From contig JAHEDN010000118.1 in NCBI GenBank assembly GCA_024641225.1, positions 1-7,410 on the forward strand: 7,410 nucleotides of DNA, given 5' to 3'. The notes below the pieces were generated by a model that was not told the DNA's origin, searched no databases, and worked only from the letters and a program-made list of their open reading frames with translations. The stretch is from Burkholderiales bacterium. GTDB lineage: Bacteria; Pseudomonadota; Gammaproteobacteria; Burkholderiales; Burkholderiaceae_F. Positions 1-5,707 of the stretch are shown here, one piece after another (position 1 is the stretch's first letter; each line of letters opens with the position of its first letter). A program made the position numbers and the translations under genes.

Positions 1-1
1 T

Positions 2-142
2 GCGTTTCACGACATCGGTGCGGCATTCGACGCGGCACAACGCGCCGCGGAGGCCGACGATAGAATCATTGTTTTTGGAAGCTTCCTCACCGTGGCGGAT
101 GTCATGCGTGCGCTGCGCCCGAGAGGCGCCGGAATCCTGTAG
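2..142 (+). CDS. folC: Folylpolyglutamate synthase/dihydrofolate synthase, C-terminal end (partial)
   Basis: This is the last 46 codons of a gene that begins outside the window, read in the frame starting at base 2 and ending with TAG at 140-142. The peptide contains VFGSFLTVADVMRAL, which closely matches the conserved C-terminal end of FolC (E. coli has VFGSFHTVAHVM). FolC is a cytoplasmic ATP-dependent ligase that adds glutamate to dihydropteroate and to folates. None of the catalytic ATP-binding part is in view, so the call rests on this tail and on the neighbours: folC directly before dedD, cvpA and purF is a common order in beta- and gammaproteobacteria. Only 3 bases separate its stop from the dedD start, so the two genes are almost certainly co-transcribed. 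Confidence 0.9.
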   Translation, partial: AFHDIGAAFDAAQRAAEADDRIIVFGSFLTVADVMRALRPRGAGIL

Positions 143-145
143 CCC

Positions 146-820
146 ATGCCCTGGCCGTTTGCGCGCAAAGGACCTTCGTCAGCCGGCGAAGGACAACAGG
201 ATGGCACCGGCGGTCGCCAGGGCGAGGCAAGGGACGCGGCAGCCGAATTTCGGACACAGACCCGACGGCGCCTGATCGGCGCGACAGCGCTGCTGCTTGC
301 CGCTGTAATCGCGCTGCCGATGCTCCTCGACACCGCACCTCGTCCGGTGCCGGACGACATCTCGATCACGGTCGCAGCGCCGCCACCGGCTCGGCCACCT
401 GCAGACAAGCCGGCGACGATCGACGAGAAGATCGCTGAGCCCGCGCAGGTCGAGCCGATACCCCAGCGTGCCGAATCGGTACCCGGCGAAACGCCGGCGA
501 AGTCAGCCAAGGCGGCAAAGCCCGCGCCACCGGAGCCGCGCGTGCAGCCGGCACCGCCAACACCGCCAGTCAAGGCCGCGGTGGCGAGTTCGGATAAGTT
601 CGTGGTGCAGGTGGCCGCGTTGTCGACGCCCGCTGCCGCGGACGAACTCACGGCGCGGCTGGTCATCGGAGGATTTCGCGCCTATGTCGAGGCGGTGTCG
701 ACGGCCGAAGGGACGTTGCATCGCGTCCGCGTCGGGCCGTTTACCCGCCGCGACGAGGCCCAGCGGGCGGCCGAGCGGCTGAAGGCGGCCGGCCACAAGG
801 CGGCCGTCGTCGGTGGCTGA
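146..820 (+). CDS. dedD: SPOR-domain cell-division/envelope protein, DedD-like
   Basis: This is a 224-residue bitopic inner-membrane protein. Residues 1-40 are a polar, arginine-containing cytoplasmic stretch. Residues 43-61 form a single hydrophobic membrane helix. Residues 64-142 are a proline/alanine/lysine-rich periplasmic linker. Residues 150-221 form a SPOR domain, starting KFVVQVAAL and including HRVRVGPFTRRDEAQRAAERL. SPOR domains bind glycan strands stripped of stem peptides at the division septum, and E. coli DedD is a non-essential septal protein with this layout. Position between folC and cvpA supports the name. The ATG at 146 lies 3 bases after the folC stop; there is no strong Shine-Dalgarno sequence (GGAA at 131-134), so translation may be coupled to folC. 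The linker is low-complexity and should diverge quickly between species. Confidence 0.88.
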   Translation: MPWPFARKGPSSAGEGQQDGTGGRQGEARDAAAEFRTQTRRRLIGATALLLAAVIALPMLLDTAPRPVPDDISITVAAPPPARPPADKPATIDEKIAEPAQVEPIPQRAESVPGETPAKSAKAAKPAPPEPRVQPAPPTPPVKAAVASSDKFVVQVAALSTPAAADELTARLVIGGFRAYVEAVSTAEGTLHRVRVGPFTRRDEAQRAAERLKAAGHKAAVVGG

Positions 821-824
821 TGGC

Positions 825-1313
825 ATGAACCTGCTCGACTGGGGGCTGGTTGCGGTGATTGGAGTGTCGATCCTGCTTGGCCTGTTTCTCGGTTTCATGC
901 GCGAGATGATCTCGCTGGCTGGCTGGATCGCAGGGATCTGGCTGGCATTTCGCTTTGCTGCCATGCTCAGCGAGTCACTGCCGCTGGCCCGGGAATGGCC
1001 ACTTGCGCGGACCGCGGTCGTTGCCGTGCTGATCGTCGTCGGCTGCGTGTTCGTCGCGGCCCTGGTTGGCTGGCTGGTACGTGAACTGATCAAAGCGGCG
1101 AAGCTGTCGGCGGCCGATAGGACGTTGGGGGGACTGTTCGGCCTGGCGCGCGGCATGCTGATCGTCGGCCTTGCGGTTTTCCTGGTGCGCGATACCGCCC
1201 TGTACCGCGAGCCGATGTGGCGTGAATCGCTGATGCTGCCGCAGATCGAGGCGGCGCTGGCATTCGCACTGCGCCAGTTTCCGGGCACGGCAGTGCGCGG
1301 GCCCAGCGCCTGA
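825..1313 (+). CDS. cvpA: CvpA family inner-membrane protein
   Basis: This is a 162-residue polytopic membrane protein with four hydrophobic segments at about residues 5-24, 28-47, 62-85 and 103-121. The conserved family signature follows the third helix as DRTLGGLFGLARG (residues 98-110). CvpA was named for a requirement in colicin V production in E. coli; its biochemical role is not settled, with links to envelope stress tolerance. I chose the ATG at 825, giving MNLLDWGLVAV, because family members start just before the first helix. A GTG at 813 is in frame and would add four residues overlapping the end of dedD. GGTGG at 811-815 could serve as a weak ribosome site for the ATG. The gene begins 4 bases after the dedD stop and sits 55 bases before purF, the classic cvpA-purF pair. 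Confidence 0.92.
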   Translation: MNLLDWGLVAVIGVSILLGLFLGFMREMISLAGWIAGIWLAFRFAAMLSESLPLAREWPLARTAVVAVLIVVGCVFVAALVGWLVRELIKAAKLSAADRTLGGLFGLARGMLIVGLAVFLVRDTALYREPMWRESLMLPQIEAALAFALRQFPGTAVRGPSA

Positions 1314-1368
1314 GCCCTGCCGCGGACCGCCGTCGCGCGCACGAAGTACCCACGGAGAGGCTGCAGCC

Positions 1369-2889
1369 ATGTGTGGAATCGTCGGAGTCTCGGGCACCTC
1401 GCCGGTCAACCAGCTGCTGTACGACGCGCTGCAGCTTCTGCAGCACCGTGGCCAGGATGCCGCCGGAATCGCTACGGCCAACGGCCGCGCTTTCCACATG
1501 TACAAGGGCAACGGCCTGGTGCGCGACGTCTTCCGCACGCGCAACATGCGCTCGCTGCCGGGGATGTCCGGAATCGCCCAGGTCCGCTATCCGACGCAGG
1601 GCTCGGCCACCAACTCGGAGGAAGCGCAACCGTTCTACGTGAACGCCCCGTTTGGCATCGTGCTCGCGCACAACGGCAACCTCACGAACTGGGAGAAGCT
1701 GAAGGAAGAACTGTTCCGCGTCGACCGGCGCCACATCAACACCAACTCCGATTCCGAAGTTCTGTTGAACGTGCTGGCGCACGAACTGCAGCTGGCCAGC
1801 GGGGGTCTTTCGCTCGATCCGGACGCGATCTTCCGCGCCGTGGCCGGCGTGCACCGGCGCGTGCGCGGCTCCTATGCCGTGGTGGCCGAGATTTCCGGCT
1901 ATGGCCTGCTCGGCTTCCGCGACCCCTACGGCATCCGGCCGCTGTGTTTCGGCATCAACGAGACCGACAGCGGGAGCGAGTACATGATCGCGTCCGAATC
2001 GGTCGCGCTCGAAGGCAACGGTTTTCGGCTGGTGCGCGACGTCGCCCCGGGCGAGGCGATCTTCGTTGCGCACGACGGCCGCTTCTACAGCCAGAAGTGC
2101 GCCGAGACCCCGTCGCTGAATCCGTGCATCTTCGAGTACGTCTACTTGGCACGCCCGGACTCGCTGATCGACGGGGTCTCCGTCTACGGCGCACGCCTGA
2201 GGCTGGGCGAATACCTGGCGGATCGCGTGCGCGAGTCGATCCCCGACGGCGGCATCGACGTGGTGATGCCGATCCCGGATTCGAGCCGGCCGGCTGCGCT
2301 CGAACTGGCGCGCAAGCTCGACCTCGACTACCGCGAAGGATTCATCAAGAACCGCTACATCGGCCGCACGTTCATCATGCCGGGCCAGGCGGTGCGCAGA
2401 AAATCGGTGCGGCAGAAGCTGAACACCGTCGGCGTCGAATTCAAGGGCAGGAACGTGCTGCTGGTCGACGATTCGATCGTGCGCGGCACGACCATCCGCG
2501 AGATCGTGCAGATGGCGCGCGATGCCGGTGCGCGGAGGGTGATGGTCGCCTCGGCGGCACCTCCCGTGCGCTACCCGAACGTCTACGGCATCGACATGCC
2601 GACCCGCGCCGAGCTCATCGCCCATTCGCGCGGCGACGACGAAATCCGCCGCGAGATCGGCGCCGACGCACTGATCTACCAGCGGGTGGACGACCTCAAG
2701 CAGGCGGTTCGCGACTGCAATCCGCGGCTGACGAACTTCGAGGCGTCGTGCTTCGACGGCGAGTACATCACCGGCGACGTGACGCCTGCGTATCTCGACC
2801 GTGTCGAGCGAGCCCGCGAGCAGCCGCCTGCGGCAGCCGACGACGGCGCCCGCTCGCAGCTTTCGCTGGCCATCGAAACGGCTGACTGA
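1369..2889 (+). CDS. purF: Amidophosphoribosyltransferase
   Basis: This cytoplasmic enzyme of 506 residues catalyses the first committed step of de novo purine synthesis: PRPP + glutamine + water gives 5-phosphoribosylamine + glutamate + pyrophosphate. The N-terminal half is a class II (Ntn) glutaminase. It starts MCGIVG, so Cys2 becomes the nucleophile after Met removal, with RYPT at 73-76, HNGN at 101-104 and Asp128 in NTNSDSE. The C-terminal half is a type I phosphoribosyltransferase with the PRPP loop VLLVDDSIVRGTT at 363-375 and KNRYIGRTFI at 327-336. Length and start match the E. coli form (505 residues). There is no propeptide, so this is not the Fe-S-cluster Bacillus type. A good ribosome site, GGAGAGG at 1354-1360, lies 8 bases before the ATG. 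No purine operator (PurR-like) was recognised in the 55-base gap upstream. Confidence 0.98.
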   Translation: MCGIVGVSGTSPVNQLLYDALQLLQHRGQDAAGIATANGRAFHMYKGNGLVRDVFRTRNMRSLPGMSGIAQVRYPTQGSATNSEEAQPFYVNAPFGIVLAHNGNLTNWEKLKEELFRVDRRHINTNSDSEVLLNVLAHELQLASGGLSLDPDAIFRAVAGVHRRVRGSYAVVAEISGYGLLGFRDPYGIRPLCFGINETDSGSEYMIASESVALEGNGFRLVRDVAPGEAIFVAHDGRFYSQKCAETPSLNPCIFEYVYLARPDSLIDGVSVYGARLRLGEYLADRVRESIPDGGIDVVMPIPDSSRPAALELARKLDLDYREGFIKNRYIGRTFIMPGQAVRRKSVRQKLNTVGVEFKGRNVLLVDDSIVRGTTIREIVQMARDAGARRVMVASAAPPVRYPNVYGIDMPTRAELIAHSRGDDEIRREIGADALIYQRVDDLKQAVRDCNPRLTNFEASCFDGEYITGDVTPAYLDRVERAREQPPAAADDGARSQLSLAIETAD

Positions 2890-2909
2890 CCGCGGCGAGG
2901 CGGTGTAAC
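2882..2909 (+). promoter_or_regulatory. Candidate sigma70 promoter for the metZ leader
   Basis: A -35-like CTGACT (2882-2887) and a -10-like TGTAAC (2904-2909) are separated by 16 bases; each matches four of six consensus positions. They overlap the last codons of purF. A start site about 7 bases past the -10 would fall near 2916, just ahead of the riboswitch aptamer. That placement is the main reason to take the weak match seriously. It is an inference from sequence only, and metZ could equally be read from the purF transcript. Confidence 0.35.
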
Positions 2910-2920
2910 ATCCGCGCTTC

Positions 2921-2976
2921 CGGCGCCGATTTGAGTTCAGCTTGCGGGCGCCTAACAAATGCGGCTAAAGCGAGCG
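2921..2976 (+). promoter_or_regulatory. SAM-II (SAM-alpha) riboswitch aptamer upstream of metZ
   Basis: The segment carries the conserved SAM-II core in the right order: helix P1 5' arm GGCGCC (2922-2927), then GATTTGA (2928-2934), a loop with CTTGC (2941-2945), the P1 3' arm GGCGCC (2947-2952), then AAATGCGGCTAAAG (2957-2970). The pseudoknot pairings also work: TTGCG (2942-2946) with TGCGG (2960-2964) including G-U pairs, and GTTC (2935-2938) with GAGC (2972-2975). SAM-II RNAs are H-type pseudoknots that bind S-adenosylmethionine and lower expression of methionine genes. Placement ahead of a sulfhydrylase for homocysteine synthesis fits exactly. The family is best known from Alphaproteobacteria, and this gene context looks beta/gamma. 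The identification is by eye, without a covariance-model score. Confidence 0.9.
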
Positions 2977-2984
2977 CCTGTTGA

Positions 2985-3019
2985 GACCCGCTCGGCCGCG
3001 CCGCGCGGGTCTTTCGTTT
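2985..3019 (+). terminator. Intrinsic terminator in the metZ leader (riboswitch expression platform)
   Basis: GACCCGC (2985-2991) pairs perfectly with GCGGGTC (3005-3011). After one T-C mismatch, CGGC (2993-2996) pairs with GCCG (3000-3003) around a CGC triloop, making 11 base pairs in all. The hairpin is followed at once by TTTCGTTT (3012-3019), a T-rich tail that runs into the metZ ATG at 3020. This is the form of a Rho-independent terminator. Because it lies between a SAM-II aptamer and the gene it controls, I infer that it is the output of the riboswitch and not the end of purF alone. The 5' arm can alternatively pair with 2971-2976, which offers an antiterminator. It may also hinder ribosome access to the nearby start codon. 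Confidence 0.8.
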
Positions 3020-4216
3020 ATGAGCCTCGATCAGCCTGACTTCGACACCCGCGCCGTGCGCGCGGGCACGCTTCGCAGCGAGTTCCACGAGCACAGCGAA
3101 GCGCTGTTCCTGACTTCCAGCTTCGTCTTCGACAGTGCGGCGCAGGCAGCGGCGCGCTTCGCAGGCGAGGACGAGGGCTTCGTCTACTCGCGCTTCGCCA
3201 ATCCGACCGTGCGGATGTTCGAGCAGCGATTGGCGGCGCTGGAAGGTGGCGAGGACTGCCTGGCGACGAGTTCCGGCATGGCGGCGATCCTCTCGACCTG
3301 CCTGGCGACGCTGCGCACGGGCGATCACGTGCTGTGTGGTGCCAGCGTCTTCGGCGCGACGACCCAGCTTTTCTCGACCCTGCTCGCGCGCTTTGGCATC
3401 GAAGTCACCTACGTGCGCGGCAGCGATGCACAGGCGTGGCGCGACGCGGTGCGGCCAAACACGCGGCTGATGTACTGCGAGTCGCCGAGCAATCCGCTGA
3501 TGGAACTGGTCGACCTCGAGGCGTTCGCCGCTGCCGGTCGCGACGCCGGCGCGCTCACGGTGGTCGACAACTGCCTGTGCACGCCCGCGCTGCAGCAGCC
3601 GCTCCGTTTCGGCGTCGACGTCGTAATTCATTCGGCCACCAAATCGATCGACGGGCAGGGCCGTGTCCTCGGCGGCGCCATTGTCGGCCGGCGGGCATTC
3701 ATTCGCGACACGGTGTTGCCCGTGCTGCGCACGGCCGGGCCGAGCCTGTCGCCGTTCAACGCATGGGTGCTGCTCAAGGGACTCGAGACGCTCAGCCTTC
3801 GGTTGCGCGCGCAGTCGGCATCGGCCGCCGGACTGGCCCGCTTCCTCGAGGCGAATCCGGCGATCGAGCGCGTCTACTACCCGGGCCTCGAAAGCCACCC
3901 GCAGCACGCGCTCGCGCGACGCCAGCAGCAGGCGGCCGGCGCGGTGCTGTCGTTCGATCTTCGCGGCCCGGCGGATGATCTGCGCCGGCGCGCCTGGCGT
4001 GCCATCGACGCCACGAGCCTCATGTCGATCACGGCCAACCTCGGCGACACGCGTACGACGATCACCCACCCGGCCAGCACGACCCACAGCCGCCTGAGTG
4101 CGCAGCAGCGGCAGCAGGCCGGCATTGGCGAAGGGCTGGTTCGCATCGCAGTCGGACTGGAAGCGGTGGCCGATCTGCAGCGGGACCTGGCGTCTGCGCT
4201 GGATGCGGCCGGTTGA
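3020..4216 (+). CDS. metZ: O-succinylhomoserine sulfhydrylase
   Basis: This is a 398-residue PLP enzyme of the Cys/Met-metabolism (gamma-family) class. It would convert O-succinylhomoserine and sulfide to homocysteine and succinate, the direct-sulfhydrylation route to methionine. Visible family features are YSRFANPT (56-63, phosphate binding), SSGMAAI (84-90), ESPSNPL (154-160), VVDN (181-184), and the PLP lysine Lys208 in HSATKSIDGQGR. The DGQGR after the lysine is typical of MetZ and differs from MetB and MetY. The purF-metZ order supports this. I chose the ATG at 3020, giving MSLDQPDFDTRAVRAG. An in-frame TTG at 2981 would place the terminator hairpin inside the gene and add an arginine/proline-rich tail unlike the family. 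No Shine-Dalgarno sequence stands out; the nearest purines (GCGGG) are in the terminator stem. Acyl-homoserine preference (succinyl or acetyl) cannot be read from sequence alone. Confidence 0.93.
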   Translation: MSLDQPDFDTRAVRAGTLRSEFHEHSEALFLTSSFVFDSAAQAAARFAGEDEGFVYSRFANPTVRMFEQRLAALEGGEDCLATSSGMAAILSTCLATLRTGDHVLCGASVFGATTQLFSTLLARFGIEVTYVRGSDAQAWRDAVRPNTRLMYCESPSNPLMELVDLEAFAAAGRDAGALTVVDNCLCTPALQQPLRFGVDVVIHSATKSIDGQGRVLGGAIVGRRAFIRDTVLPVLRTAGPSLSPFNAWVLLKGLETLSLRLRAQSASAAGLARFLEANPAIERVYYPGLESHPQHALARRQQQAAGAVLSFDLRGPADDLRRRAWRAIDATSLMSITANLGDTRTTITHPASTTHSRLSAQQRQQAGIGEGLVRIAVGLEAVADLQRDLASALDAAG

Positions 4217-4345
4217 GTTCGGCGATCTGCCCGCTCATGGGCGGTCGATCGGCCGTTCGGCGAGGTAACCCATCCGCAGTACCGATGGTGGATTCCTTCC
4301 CGCCCGGCATGCGATATCGTTCCGGTCAATTTCAAGGTATCTGCC

Positions 4346-4648
4346 ATGGTCAACGTACCCGATGACATCACTCTCGGACGGCTTTGCCGGAAGGCGGCGC
4401 AGGCCCTGGCTCGCGCGGGCCTCGACCGGCGAATCGACATCTATCGCGAAGTCGAGATCGATGATCCGGCGGTACAACTGATGCTGGGCCGGCCACATCG
4501 CCTGCGGGTGCGGGTGAAGATCACCGCCAGCAGCCTGCTGTTCGAGGGCGGTACCGAGCAGCAGGCGTCTGCCGGTTCGGCCGAAGCCGAACCAGGCGAC
4601 GAAAGTGCAGCGATCGGCACACTCGGACCGATGACCTCGCAGCGCTGA
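4346..4648 (+). CDS. Small protein of unknown function
   Basis: I do not recognise this 100-residue protein. It is probably real: codon third positions are strongly G/C-biased, and an AAGG lies about 8 bases before the ATG. The sequence reads like a folded domain, with an amphipathic helix (LCRKAAQALARAG, residues 13-25) followed by alternating segments such as DIYREVEID and RLRVRVKITASSLLFEG. The last 30 or so residues (from about 70) are Ala/Glu/Gly/Ser-rich and likely disordered. There is no signal peptide, membrane segment, cysteine cluster or nucleotide-binding motif. It lies 129 bases after metZ on the same strand, far enough to be a separate unit, with no clear promoter seen. A spurious frame remains possible. 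Confidence 0.6.
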   Translation: MVNVPDDITLGRLCRKAAQALARAGLDRRIDIYREVEIDDPAVQLMLGRPHRLRVRVKITASSLLFEGGTEQQASAGSAEAEPGDESAAIGTLGPMTSQR

Positions 4649-4768
4649 TTCCTGCCACGAGGCACAGGCGCCGCCGCCGGGCTCTGGCTTCGAGCGGCGA
4701 GATCTCTCTGGACAGTCCGGCCGAACGATCGCGCCCTTGCCGTGCAGATCGTGGTCCGCAGGAAGCGC

Positions 4769-4800
4769 AAAAAAAGCGGGCCGGCTATTCCCGGCCCGCT
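4769..4800 (-). terminator. Intrinsic terminator of the CsgG-family gene
   Basis: AGCGGGCCGG (4775-4784) and CCGGCCCGCT (4791-4800) form a perfect 10-base-pair stem around a six-base loop. On the + strand it is preceded by a run of seven A (4769-4775). Read on the - strand this is a GC-rich hairpin followed by a U-run, a textbook Rho-independent terminator. It lies 24 bases past the stop of the - strand gene at 4825-5535. On the + strand no T-run follows, so it should act mainly for the - strand gene, though the same stem may also slow reading from 4346-4648. Confidence 0.9.
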
Positions 4801-4824
4801 GGCTTGTGTTGATCGCGCTGGGTA

Positions 4825-5535
4825 CTAATCGAGCTTGATCGAGCTCTTGGTCTTGTCGCGGCGCTTCTGCTCCTTCTCCTTGTACTCGGCCACGCACGAC
4901 CCCTTGTCGACCATCACGCAGGCCAGGTACTCGCTGATTTCCATCAGCACGGCGCGGATGGCCTTGCCGGCCGGCGTGTTTTCATACTGGCCGAGGTTGC
5001 CGCCGAATCCACCCTTGAAGAGGCCGAGGTTCAGCCCGTAGCCGCCAGAGCGCGCCTCGACGGTTCGCGTGAAATCGAGCTCGCCCGTGGCGGCGTTGAC
5101 GACGCGCAGGTCGACCGCGATGTAGGCGTCGTCCGAGCGGCCGCCGATCGAAATGCCGCCGAAGCTGATTCCGCCGCCCGTGCCCTGCGTCTTTTCCTCG
5201 TAGGCGCTGACCGTGCCGAGCACGAGATACTGCGCGCCGGTCAATTGTCCGATCTTCGCCGCGGTCCCTGGGCGCACTCGCCCAGAGGCGCCGAGATCCT
5301 GCTCGACCAGGACGCTTTCGAGCTTGCTGCGCTCGACGACCCTGAACTTCTCCGTCCCTGCAAGCTCGTTGCTGAGCATGCCCGACAGTTCCCACCCCAC
5401 TCCGCCGCGCCACCAGCCAGCGCTGGTCTGGTTGCGGAATTCGGCCACGCCGAGTACCGGCTTGTCGGCCGCCGCGGCGGCACCGCTCAGCAGCAGTCCC
5501 AGCAACATCACCCCCACCGATTGCAAGCGTGTCAT
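4825..5535 (-). CDS. Exported CsgG-family (curli-assembly-like) protein
   Basis: This is a 236-residue protein. Residues 1-23 form a signal peptide (basic MTRLQ, hydrophobic core MLLGLLLSG, then an alanine run) with likely signal peptidase I cleavage before DKPVLGV. The rest matches the CsgG fold: VLGVAEFRNQT (27-37), ELSGMLSNEL (49-58), FRVVERSKLESVLVEQDLG (64-82), GAQYLVLGTVSAYEE (100-114) and VDLRVVNAATGELDFTRTVEA (141-161). E. coli CsgG is an outer-membrane secretion pore for curli, but the wider family includes many envelope proteins of unknown role, and no curli genes are nearby. Unlike CsgG there is no lipobox cysteine. Cys206 and Cys214 could form a disulfide, and the C-terminus is a lysine-rich tail. 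The start is fixed by GGGAGG 8 bases before the ATG; the open frame continues upstream without support. Confidence 0.85.
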   Translation of the reverse strand: MTRLQSVGVMLLGLLLSGAAAAADKPVLGVAEFRNQTSAGWWRGGVGWELSGMLSNELAGTEKFRVVERSKLESVLVEQDLGASGRVRPGTAAKIGQLTGAQYLVLGTVSAYEEKTQGTGGGISFGGISIGGRSDDAYIAVDLRVVNAATGELDFTRTVEARSGGYGLNLGLFKGGFGGNLGQYENTPAGKAIRAVLMEISEYLACVMVDKGSCVAEYKEKEQKRRDKTKSSIKLD

Positions 5536-5556
5536 TTCGGATCGCCTCCCGTCGTG

Positions 5557-5584
5557 TTGGCCAGCGCAATGCGGCGAGTATAGA
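5557..5584. promoter_or_regulatory. Candidate overlapping divergent promoters
   Basis: For the + strand GNAT gene, TTGGCC (5557-5562) and TATAGA (5579-5584) are 16 bases apart, each matching four of six consensus bases. For the - strand CsgG-family gene, the same spot read in reverse gives TATACT (5582-5577), a five-of-six -10 match placing a start about 35 bases before its ATG, though its -35 is poor. The two -10 boxes overlap, so the two genes could compete for RNA polymerase. This is a weak, sequence-only prediction. Confidence 0.3.
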
Positions 5585-5656
5585 GACGAGTCAATGGATT
5601 TCGCACCGCAGCGGCGATCGGCGCGGCCATCCGCGGCGCTGAGCGGCGGACGGGGC

Positions 5657-5686
5657 CCGAAGAAGGCGCTTCTCAGTATTCTTCGG
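5657..5686 (+). other. Inverted repeat in the GNAT gene leader
   Basis: CCGAAGAA (5657-5664) and TTCTTCGG (5679-5686) form a perfect 8-base-pair hairpin with a 14-base loop. A smaller alternative, AGAAG (5661-5665) with CTTCT (5669-5673), uses the same 5' bases and cannot form at the same time. The element ends 9 bases before the ribosome site of the acetyltransferase gene. It could be an mRNA leader structure or a protein-binding operator; nothing identifies a ligand or regulator. Confidence 0.4.
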
Positions 5687-5695
5687 CGCTCACAC

Positions 5696-5701
5696 AGGAG
5701 G
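5696..5701 (+). promoter_or_regulatory. Ribosome-binding site that decides a GTG start
   Basis: AGGAGG is a near-perfect Shine-Dalgarno sequence. It lies 6 bases before the in-frame GTG at 5708 but 15 before the ATG at 5717, so GTG is the better start for the acetyltransferase gene. Confidence 0.75.
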
Positions 5702-5707
5702 ATCGTC

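Noticed and set aside
1371..2885. A 504-codon + strand frame shifted by two relative to purF
   Set aside because: It is a shadow of purF, with Arg/Pro/Ala-rich low-complexity translation and no independent start signal.
1090..2958. A 622-codon open frame on the - strand opposite cvpA and purF
   Set aside because: It lies antisense to a certain purF and part of cvpA. Its long length is explained by GC-rich codon structure on the other strand, and the translation is Arg/His/Val/Ala-rich with no recognisable domain.
2768..4087. A 439-codon - strand frame opposite metZ
   Set aside because: It is antisense to a well-supported PLP enzyme gene. There is no domain, and its composition is typical of shadow frames.
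4227..4256. Short inverted repeats (GCCC/GGGC and a CGATCG-centred palindrome) after metZ as a terminator
   Set aside because: The stems are only four or so base pairs and no T-run follows; too weak to call.
5213..5707. N-terminal extension of the GNAT open frame
   Set aside because: This part overlaps the CsgG-family gene on the other strand and reads as unstructured residues, while an ideal AGGAGG points to the GTG at 5708.
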